Below are positions 1-4,771 of a stretch of DNA of 6,655 nt, piece by piece (the stretch's first letter is position 1; every line of letters starts with the position of its first letter). The stretch comes from Fimbriimonadaceae bacterium (GTDB lineage: Bacteria; Armatimonadota; Fimbriimonadia; Fimbriimonadales; Fimbriimonadaceae). The DNA lies in contig JADLGZ010000004.1 in the NCBI GenBank assembly GCA_020849075.1, positions 1-6,655 on the forward strand, given 5' to 3'. Under the pieces are notes generated by a model. That model was not told where the DNA came from. It did not search any database and was given only the letters and a program-made list of their open reading frames with translations. The position numbers were made by a program, and so were the translations under genes.

Positions 1-519
1 CTGTGGGGGAGGGAGAGCATGCTTGGCTCGCTGCCGCCCCTCCTAACGGGCGGCGACATGGTCGTTCAAGTCGGGCGGCTCGAAAGTGCTTATCTCCCAC
101 CGCCGCAGCGGTTCGAAGCAGGCACGCCAGCTACGGAGGGAGTGATCGGCTTGGGCGCCGCTTTGCGGTATCTGACGCGGATCGGCATGGATGCCGTGCG
201 CCAGCACACCCATGACTTAGCCCTTGCCTTTTGCGACCAACTTAGGCCCGTCCCCGGGCTATCCATTCTGGCCAGCCCCCACCCCGATTCCGGTATCATT
301 TCCTTTAGCATGCAGGGTGTTCACGCCCATGATGTTGCCCAGTTTTTGGGCGATCGTAGCATCTGCGTCCGAGCGGGTCAGCAGTGCGCAGCCCTCGCTC
401 ACGGCGCAATGGGTGTACCGGCAAGCGTACGGGTAAGTCTGGGTATTTACTCCATGCCAGAAGATATCGCGCCTTTGGTCACCGGGCTCACTGACCTCTA
501 TCACCTCTTCCATGGATAG
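1..519 (+). CDS. sufS: Cysteine desulfurase SufS, C-terminal part (5' end outside window)
   Basis: PLP-dependent cysteine desulfurase that removes sulfur from L-cysteine as an enzyme persulfide and passes it to the Fe-S assembly machinery. Only about 172 C-terminal residues of a roughly 400-residue enzyme are present; the PLP-binding lysine lies upstream of the window. The frame is open from base 1, so the ATG at 19 is internal. Visible landmarks are the RFEAGTP motif (about 111-131), HAHD (322-333), the active-site loop RAGQQC with the catalytic Cys at 385-387, and the conserved Arg in ASVRVSLGIY near the C-terminus. The His at 328-330 lies 19 residues before the catalytic Cys, the same spacing as the B. 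subtilis SufS His known to swap onto the SufU zinc. The loop is unusual in having QQ where most SufS proteins have HH. The stop overlaps the sufU start by 8 bp, implying one operon. A related type-I/II desulfurase is the only real alternative, and the adjacent sufU argues for SufS. Confidence 0.93.
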   Translation: MWGRESMLGSLPPLLTGGDMVVQVGRLESAYLPPPQRFEAGTPATEGVIGLGAALRYLTRIGMDAVRQHTHDLALAFCDQLRPVPGLSILASPHPDSGIISFSMQGVHAHDVAQFLGDRSICVRAGQQCAALAHGAMGVPASVRVSLGIYSMPEDIAPLVTGLTDLYHLFHG

Positions 520-868
520 TCTATATCAAGCCGAGATTATTGACCGCTCCCAGCACCCGCGTTATGCGGGCCCAGTCCCCGGCGCGACCCACTCATCCGG
601 AGGCCTGAACGCCAGCTGCGGGGACGTTATTCGGTGGGAAATTCGAATCTCTGATGGAGTCGTTGAGGAGATCCGACATCAATGTCAAGCCTGCGCGATC
701 TGCACGGCAAGCGCGGACTTACTGGCGGAGGCGCTGACGGGTGTCCCGACCGCGGCCCTTAAGAATGTTACATCCGAGAATGTACTCAGTGCATTGGGTA
801 TCTCAATTTCGCCAGTTCGCATGAAGTGCGCTATGCTCCCTTTGAGCGCTCTTTTGAACGCCGTTTGA
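512..868 (+). CDS. sufU: SufU-type Fe-S assembly protein / zinc-dependent sulfurtransferase, short form
   Basis: A 118-residue member of the IscU/SufU (NifU N-terminal) fold that accepts persulfide sulfur from SufS in the cytosol. The N-terminus (LYQAEIIDRSQHPRYAG) matches the family's LY...I.DH...PRN.G pattern. The predicted metal/sulfur ligands are Cys36 and Asp38 in SCGD, Cys61 in ACAIC and Cys106 in RMKCAM. Lys105 replaces the His that precedes the last Cys in IscU, which is a SufU trait. However, Cys61 to Cys106 is 45 residues, close to IscU (43 in E. coli) and about 17 shorter than B. subtilis SufU (62), so the SufU-specific insertion is missing. Extra cysteines at 58 and 64 make a CxxCxxC cluster around Cys61. 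The ATG lies inside the sufS 3' end and no good Shine-Dalgarno precedes it, so translation is probably coupled to sufS. Confidence 0.88.
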   Translation: MDSLYQAEIIDRSQHPRYAGPVPGATHSSGGLNASCGDVIRWEIRISDGVVEEIRHQCQACAICTASADLLAEALTGVPTAALKNVTSENVLSALGISISPVRMKCAMLPLSALLNAV

Positions 869-893
869 CTTTAGACCTAGGCAAATCTATTTC
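865..893 (+). promoter_or_regulatory. Weak candidate sigma70-type promoter before the first ybjN-like gene
   Basis: TTGACT (865-870, five of six consensus bases, overlapping the sufU stop) is followed after 17 bp by TATTTC (888-893, a poor -10). Transcription would start near position 900 and give a leader of about 35 nt. The -10 is weak, and read-through from sufU is an equally good explanation. Confidence 0.22.
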
Positions 894-933
894 AGCGCAA
901 CTTCGCTAGCATCGGCGGCGTCATTCCTTCGCT

Positions 934-1392
934 ATGAAAGCCAAACCAATTCTTCTCGCCCTCCTTGCCGTCGGGAGCCTCGCTGCTTGGGTGCCTGCTG
1001 CTCTCGCGGATGAGCCCAAGACAATCTCAGCTAACGATTTGCGCGAGGTCATCAAGACCCTAGATGCAGCTCCAAAGGAAGACAAGGACGACGAAGGGAA
1101 GAGTTTTTGGCTCATCAAGACAAAGGACGATGTCAAATTCTTGGTCTTCCAGTATGGCGGGAAGGGTGACGAAGCCACAAGTATCAGCGCAAGCGCGGCA
1201 TACTCATCAGGGATGAGTGCCTCGGATATGAACGATTGGAATGCAAGCCACCGGTACTACAAGCTTTATTCAACCGACAAAGGGGTGATGTTCGAGAGCG
1301 ATCTAGACGTCAGCGTAGCGCCCAGCAAGGCCGTGGTCAAGAAGTTCCTGAATGACTTTGCGGTAGCAGCCAAAAAGTTCCAAGACGAGTAA
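934..1392 (+). CDS. Exported YbjN-family protein, first of a tandem pair
   Basis: A 152-residue protein with a clear Sec signal peptide: Lys at 2 and 4, hydrophobic core about 6-20, and likely cleavage after Ala25 (ALA|DE). The mature part resembles the YbjN domain (PF10722, 'putative sensory transduction regulator', a fold related to type III secretion chaperones). It has a TISANDLREVI helix, an acidic linker (about 49-55), a hydrophobic strand (FLVFQYGGKGD, 69-79), the family's Trp-Asn plus Arg (W102, N103, R107), then Y..YS and the acidic strand DLDVSVAPS (123-131) before a C-terminal helix. No catalytic residues are evident and the molecular role is unknown; E. coli YbjN is cytosolic, so export is a difference. 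No Shine-Dalgarno precedes the ATG. It lies 65 bp after sufU and 74 bp before its paralogue, with which it shares roughly half of its mature residues by eye. The family call rests on pattern memory only. Confidence 0.8.
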   Translation: MKAKPILLALLAVGSLAAWVPAALADEPKTISANDLREVIKTLDAAPKEDKDDEGKSFWLIKTKDDVKFLVFQYGGKGDEATSISASAAYSSGMSASDMNDWNASHRYYKLYSTDKGVMFESDLDVSVAPSKAVVKKFLNDFAVAAKKFQDE

Positions 1393-1440
1393 GTCTTTCT
1401 AAAAAGCAGAAACATTTGGAGGGGTGCAAACGTTCAAAGT

Positions 1441-1461
1441 TGCATGGGCTCGGCCCATCCA
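1441..1461 (+). promoter_or_regulatory. Short hairpin just before the second ybjN-like start
   Basis: ATGGGC (1444-1449) and GCCCAT (1453-1458) form a perfect 6-bp stem around a TCG loop, extended past one C/C mismatch by TG/CA pairs. It ends 6 nt before the ATG at 1467, where an RNA stem could limit ribosome access. It lacks a U-tract, so it is not an intrinsic terminator. It could be chance. Confidence 0.3.
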
Positions 1462-1466
1462 ACGCT

Positions 1467-1943
1467 ATGAAAACTCCTTGGCTTGCGCCCCTTCTTGCCG
1501 TCTCCATCCTTGCCAACTTGGCCTGGATTCCCGCCGCCAAAGCGGATGAGGAGAAGACTATCTCCGCCTCCGACATCTCTTCGGTCATCAAAGACCTTGG
1601 TCTGAAGGCCGAAGAAGACAAGGATGATGAAGACAAGACCTTCTGGACGATTGAGGGCGAAGGCTACAGCGTCCTGCTCTTCCAATACGGCGGAAAGGGC
1701 GATGTCGCGACCAGCCTTGGGGTGAGCGCGTTCTTTGACAAGGAAGCTTCGCTAGAAACGTTGGATTCTTGGAATCGGGATGAGCGTTATACCAAGGCTT
1801 ACTCTACGGAGGAGCAATGTGCGCTAGAAGCCGATCTTGACCAAAGCGTTGCCCCGAGCAAGGCCGAAGTCAAGAAGTTCCTAGAAACGTTTACGAAGGC
1901 GATCCCCGAATTCAAAGAGCATCTTTCAAGCTCGGACGAGTGA
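1467..1943 (+). CDS. Exported YbjN-family protein, second of a tandem pair
   Basis: A 158-residue paralogue of the preceding gene with the same plan: signal peptide (Lys2, hydrophobic core about 5-22, likely cleavage AKA|DE after Ala26), TISASDISSVI helix, acidic EEDKDDEDK linker, LLFQYGGKGD strand (70-79), W102/N103/R107, YS, DLDQSVAPSKA (123-133) and a C-terminal VKKFL helix. Nearly identical blocks (QYGGKGD, EDKDDE, SVAPSKA, VKKFL) show a tandem duplication followed by divergence. I start it at the ATG of MKTPW because that begins a proper signal peptide. The in-frame TTG at 1416 would add 17 non-hydrophobic residues and has no spaced Shine-Dalgarno. A single Cys (118) is absent from the first copy. 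The gene ends 3 bp before the convergent pdxS stop. The biochemical function is unknown. Confidence 0.8.
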   Translation: MKTPWLAPLLAVSILANLAWIPAAKADEEKTISASDISSVIKDLGLKAEEDKDDEDKTFWTIEGEGYSVLLFQYGGKGDVATSLGVSAFFDKEASLETLDSWNRDERYTKAYSTEEQCALEADLDQSVAPSKAEVKKFLETFTKAIPEFKEHLSSSDE

Positions 1944-1946
1944 GGT

Positions 1947-2837
1947 TTACCACCCTCGAACCGCAAGAAGCTCGCCTTCGGTTAGCGAATCGCAGTTAAT
2001 GCCCGTCATCGGCGCTCCAAGACCCTTGCTGATCTCGGCGAGTTTCTTTGCATCCTTGTAGAAGAGCACGCTCTCTACGATCGCCTTTGCTCGCTTCTCT
2101 GGCTCCGAGCTCTTGAAGATGCCCGAACCTACGAAGACGGTCTCAGCCCCGAGTTGCATCATTAATGCGGCATCAGCAGGGGTTGCGATTCCACCAGCAC
2201 TAAAGTTTGGCACCGGCAGGCGACCTGACTCATGCACGCCTCGTACCAGTTCAAGGGGCGCCTGGTGCTCCTTGGCTAAGACATAGAGTTCGTCTTCACG
2301 AGCATTCTGGACGTTCCTAATCTCGCCCAAAATCGTGCGCATGTGGCGCACCGCTTCCACGACGTCGCCCGTACCGGCCTCCCCTTTTGTTCGAATCATC
2401 GCGGCGCCTTCCGCACAGCGGCGAAGGGCCTCTCCAAGGTTTCGCGCACCGCACACGAAGGGAACCGTGAATGCGTGCTTATCCACATGGTTCTCAACAT
2501 CGGCCGGAGTTAGCACTTCGCTTTCGTCAATGAAATCTACTTCCAATGCTTCAAGTATCTGAGCCTCGACAAAGTGACCAATTCGGCACTTCGCCATTAC
2601 CGGGATCGTGACGCACTCCTGAATCTTCTGGATGAGCTCGGGGTCACTCATTCGCGCGACGCCACCATCGCGCCGGATATCGGCCGGAACGCGCTCTAGG
2701 GCCATGACTGCCACGGCACCGGCATCCTCCGCAATCCGGGCGTGGTCTGAATTAACCACATCCATAATTACGCCGCCCTTCAGCATCTCGGCAAGGCCGA
2801 CCTTTTCACGCCACGTTTTCGCTCTGTCCAAGTTCAA
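1947..2837 (-). CDS. pdxS: Pyridoxal 5'-phosphate synthase subunit PdxS
   Basis: Synthase (lyase) subunit of the DXP-independent PLP synthase. With ammonia from the PdxT glutaminase it condenses ribose 5-phosphate and glyceraldehyde 3-phosphate into PLP in the cytosol. From the TTG start the protein is 296 residues, the family norm. The catalytic residues are present: Asp26 in GGVIMDVVN, Lys83 in PVMAKCRIGHF (Schiff base) and Lys151 in IRTKGEAGTG, with the same spacing as B. subtilis Asp24/Lys81/Lys149. Other signatures are MALERVPADIR and the phosphate-binding NFSAGGIATPADAA and FVGSGIF. The TTG at 2837 is chosen because AGGAGGT sits 6 nt upstream and the product then begins just before the conserved TWREKVGLAEMLKGG. 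The open frame continues to an ATG at 2927, but those 30 residues match nothing in the family. Cys84 stands where Ala is common beside Lys83. No pdxT adjoins it. Confidence 0.97.
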   Translation of the reverse strand: MNLDRAKTWREKVGLAEMLKGGVIMDVVNSDHARIAEDAGAVAVMALERVPADIRRDGGVARMSDPELIQKIQECVTIPVMAKCRIGHFVEAQILEALEVDFIDESEVLTPADVENHVDKHAFTVPFVCGARNLGEALRRCAEGAAMIRTKGEAGTGDVVEAVRHMRTILGEIRNVQNAREDELYVLAKEHQAPLELVRGVHESGRLPVPNFSAGGIATPADAALMMQLGAETVFVGSGIFKSSEPEKRAKAIVESVLFYKDAKKLAEISKGLGAPMTGINCDSLTEGELLAVRGW

Positions 2838-2843
2838 AAGTTT

Positions 2844-2850
2844 ACCTCCT
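2844..2850 (-). promoter_or_regulatory. Perfect Shine-Dalgarno that fixes the pdxS start at TTG
   Basis: Read on the minus strand, AGGAGGT (2850 down to 2844) is followed by six bases (AAACTT) and then TTG at 2837-2835. No other start candidate for pdxS has such a site, and the resulting N-terminus has the normal family length. Confidence 0.85.
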
Positions 2851-2867
2851 GGAACTTTATCTACGAC

Positions 2868-2887
2868 CTTACGTCCTATTCCGTAAG
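2868..2887. promoter_or_regulatory. Palindrome in the pdxS divergent spacer, possible operator
   Basis: CTTACG (2868-2873) and CGTAAG (2882-2887) are perfect inverted half-sites separated by 8 bp, centred in the 73-bp spacer between pdxS and the divergent gene at 2911. The size and symmetry suit a dimeric repressor site. On the pdxS transcript it could instead be a leader hairpin just upstream of the Shine-Dalgarno. I found no convincing -35/-10 pair in the spacer for either direction. Confidence 0.3.
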
Positions 2888-2910
2888 CCGGTATTCTGGC
2901 GGGAATCTTC

Positions 2911-3765
2911 ATGAAGCGATCCCTCACTTTCGCCCAGCTTGCCCTTGTTGCAACTGCCTTCTCTCAAGATGCGATTCTCATGCGTCGCACGTTCACGAAT
3001 GACCTCGTTGAAAAGTTCAAGGTGAAGGGCGAACATACGATAACTGTGAACTCAGATGGTGAGGAGTTCGAATCATCAATGTCCCTATTGAATAATCGAA
3101 TCTTTACCTTTACCAAGGTGGAGCCTGATGGCAAGGCGATGTTCAAGTATGAGGACACAAATTATACGGGCACGGAGACTGCGGAAGGCGAAACAACGAA
3201 GATTGAAAATCCGGAGTTTTATGATGAAATCTTTACCGCCAAGGTCAACCCATTCATGGAGTGTGCCGACATTAAGGTCCAGCCCACCGAGGCTGGGGGC
3301 GAAGATGAAGGTGAAGAAGTTGACCCCATCGGGGACGCGCTCGGTGCCAGCGATTTGTCGCAGTACTACTTCCAACTCCCGTCCAAGGCGGTGAAGCCCG
3401 GTGATGAGTGGAGTATTCCCATTAAGCAGGAGAAACTTTTTAAGCCCAACCAAGTTGTTAAGGGGAAGTTTCGCGGAGCAATAAAATGGGAGGAGCAAGA
3501 AGTACTCGCCATTGAATACACCACAACGGCCGATCTTGATGTCAATCTTGACGAATACGACAATGGCAAGCCTGCCTTCCCAGACATCACGGGAGCAAAG
3601 CTGACAGCTCAAGTGAACGACAGCGCGACTATCTATCTTGACCCTAAGGATTTCTCGATCCTCTATTGCCTTGATAAGGTAACGATGACGCTGGAGTTCA
3701 AAAGCTCAGAAGCGAGCATGACAATGAAGAACAAGGGCGAAGAGGAAATGCGGCGCTCGAAATGA
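2911..3765 (+). CDS. Exported protein of unknown function, beta-rich (possibly DUF6263-like)
   Basis: A 284-residue protein with a short Sec signal peptide (Lys2-Arg3, hydrophobic core about 5-17, likely cleavage AFS|QD after Ser18). The rest is hydrophilic and looks beta-strand rich. It includes alternating segments such as FKVKGEHTITVNSDGEEF (36-53) and IFTFTKVEPDGKAMFKYED (64-82), an acidic low-complexity loop (GGEDEGEEVDP, 129-139), and LPSKAVKPGDEW (156-167). That last segment recalls the 'LP..PVKPGDSW' step seen in DUF6263-type secreted proteins; I recall this only loosely. There are two Cys (118, 253), no membrane segment after the signal and no catalytic motif. The start ATG is the one giving a signal peptide; only a weak GGCGGG precedes it. 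It overlaps the next gene by ATGA and is divergent from pdxS. The function is not known. Confidence 0.75.
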   Translation: MKRSLTFAQLALVATAFSQDAILMRRTFTNDLVEKFKVKGEHTITVNSDGEEFESSMSLLNNRIFTFTKVEPDGKAMFKYEDTNYTGTETAEGETTKIENPEFYDEIFTAKVNPFMECADIKVQPTEAGGEDEGEEVDPIGDALGASDLSQYYFQLPSKAVKPGDEWSIPIKQEKLFKPNQVVKGKFRGAIKWEEQEVLAIEYTTTADLDVNLDEYDNGKPAFPDITGAKLTAQVNDSATIYLDPKDFSILYCLDKVTMTLEFKSSEASMTMKNKGEEEMRRSK

Positions 3766-4175
3766 GCCTGAACGCGTATGTTGCAGCGCGCAAACGCGCC
3801 CTCTACGATGAGCTTTCGAGCGGGCAAGAACCCAGCTTCGGCGAATATGACCCGGTCCTCTTACGAGAAGCACGGGCAAAGGGAGCACCGCAAATGGGAA
3901 GCACTACCCTAGCCCCCGACCGGATCACCGTTGAGTTCATCTTCAGCGACCAACAAGGAGCATTGATCCTACCCATCAAGCTGGAACCACCAGAGAGAAT
4001 CATTTTTCTTCCTATCCCAGAATGGGTCATTGAATCAATCTGGCAGGGCGAAATTGATGGTAGTTATCACTTCGAAAGCGACGCGGTTGTTCTGGTAGAA
4101 CAATTGCTTAGTTCACTAGAACCCGAAGCAAATGCGGCTTTGTTTGCCGTACGAAAGGTCATCGGCAAGGCCTAA
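3762..4175 (+). CDS. Small cytosolic protein of unknown function
   Basis: A 137-residue protein with no signal peptide or membrane segment; I do not recognise a family. The N-terminus is a charged helix (about 3-20), followed by a linker, two or three predicted strands (ITVEFIFSD 55-63; ALILPIKLEPP 67-77; RIIFLPIP 79-86), then a striking aromatic and acidic stretch (88-104, core WVIESIWQGEIDG ending SYHF) and a C-terminal helix with LEPEAN (119-124). The WVIESIWQG segment is the best probe for homologues. Its ATG overlaps the upstream stop (ATGA at 3762-3765), with no well-spaced Shine-Dalgarno, so it is probably translated by coupling and shares a transcript with the exported protein before it. 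Its TAA overlaps the convergent pdxH stop by 4 bp. Confidence 0.75.
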   Translation: MSLNAYVAARKRALYDELSSGQEPSFGEYDPVLLREARAKGAPQMGSTTLAPDRITVEFIFSDQQGALILPIKLEPPERIIFLPIPEWVIESIWQGEIDGSYHFESDAVVLVEQLLSSLEPEANAALFAVRKVIGKA

Positions 4176-4771
4176 GGGGCTAGCCGCTCGATCACCCATT
4201 TGCCATCGCGCAACTGATATCGAAAACGATCGTGCAGTCTGGCCTCCCGGCCCTGCCAAAACTCAAACTGATCGGGCTGAAGCACGAAGCCTCCCCAATG
4301 GGCGGGGCGGTTCGTTTCCTGTACTGCTTGAGCAGCGCTTTCGAGCACTTCCCGCGATGGGATCACATGGCTTTGTGGGCTCACGATGGCCGATATCTGG
4401 CTATCTCGTGGACGGCTGGCGAAGTACTGATCAGATTGCTCCGCGCTCAGTCTCTTGACCGCACCCTCGACTCGAACTTGGCGCTCCAATTGGCTCCACC
4501 AAAAGCACGCCGCCACCTGCGGATTCGCAAGGAGTTCCCTCCCCTTGCGACTCTTCTCGTTGGTATAGAACACCAAACCCTCCGGCCCGATGCCACGCAT
4601 GAGGACCATCCGGGCGCTGGGACGACCTTGCATTTCGGTCGCGAGGCACATGGCGGTTGGTTCTACCTCATGAGCGGCCACGGCTTGATCCAACCATAAC
4701 GATAGCTGGCGGATGGGGTCCGGATCTAGATCACCCCGTTCTAACGCCCCCCGTTGGTACTCTAACCTCAC
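4172..4771 (-). CDS. pdxH: Pyridoxine/pyridoxamine 5'-phosphate oxidase PdxH
   Basis: FMN-dependent cytosolic oxidase that converts pyridoxine 5'-phosphate or pyridoxamine 5'-phosphate to PLP with O2. At 199 residues it is slightly shorter than E. coli PdxH (218) because of a shorter N-terminus. Family signatures occur in order: LEYQRGALERGDLDPDPI (3-20), SARMVLMRGI (52-61), FYTNEKSRKGREL (68-80, FMN site), QLERQVRVEG (94-103), YFASRPRDSQISA (116-128), AHWGGFVLQP (157-166), FWQGREARLHDR (171-182) and a terminal RLAP. Arg178 and His180 match the E. coli substrate-binding Arg197/His199. SQISAIVS departs slightly from the usual SQIGAWAS. The start is a GTG whose last two bases begin the polA stop (GTGA), so it is probably expressed from the polA transcript by coupling. 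Beside a PdxS-type pathway, which makes PLP directly, its role is most likely salvage. Confidence 0.96.
   Translation of the reverse strand: MRLEYQRGALERGDLDPDPIRQLSLWLDQAVAAHEVEPTAMCLATEMQGRPSARMVLMRGIGPEGLVFYTNEKSRKGRELLANPQVAACFWWSQLERQVRVEGAVKRLSAEQSDQYFASRPRDSQISAIVSPQSHVIPSREVLESAAQAVQETNRPAHWGGFVLQPDQFEFWQGREARLHDRFRYQLRDGKWVIERLAP

Noticed and set aside
19..21. ATG at 19 as the start of the desulfurase
   Set aside because: The preceding codons are in frame and SufS-like (LWGRES), and the family needs over 200 more residues upstream.
1396..1413. TTTCT...AGAAA inverted repeat after the first ybjN-like gene as a terminator
   Set aside because: The stem is only five A/T-rich pairs with no following T-run.
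1416..1466. TTG start at 1416 for the second ybjN-like gene
   Set aside because: It would place 17 polar residues before an obvious signal peptide, and the GGAGG there overlaps the codon rather than preceding it.
1958..1983. AACCG...CGGTT inverted repeat near the pdxS 3' end as a bidirectional terminator
   Set aside because: The five-pair stem has a loop of about 15 nt, no T-tract on either side, and lies in pdxS coding sequence.
2907..2916. Palindrome CTTCATGAAG at the start of the gene at 2911, giving back-to-back ATGs on both strands
   Set aside because: It is striking by eye, but the - strand ATG is not the pdxS start, so shared bidirectional initiation is not needed. The 10-bp palindrome may be chance.
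2838..2927. Upstream extension of pdxS to an ATG at 2927 or 2912
   Set aside because: The added residues match no PdxS feature, the ATGs have no good Shine-Dalgarno, and TTG at 2837 has a perfect one with a normal-length product.
3085..3612. 175-codon open frame on the - strand inside the exported-protein gene
   Set aside because: It lies wholly opposite a better-supported gene with a signal peptide and coupled neighbour, and shows no recognisable motif.
4232..4699. 155-codon + strand frame opposite pdxH
   Set aside because: It mirrors a clear PdxH with all family motifs and has no independent support.
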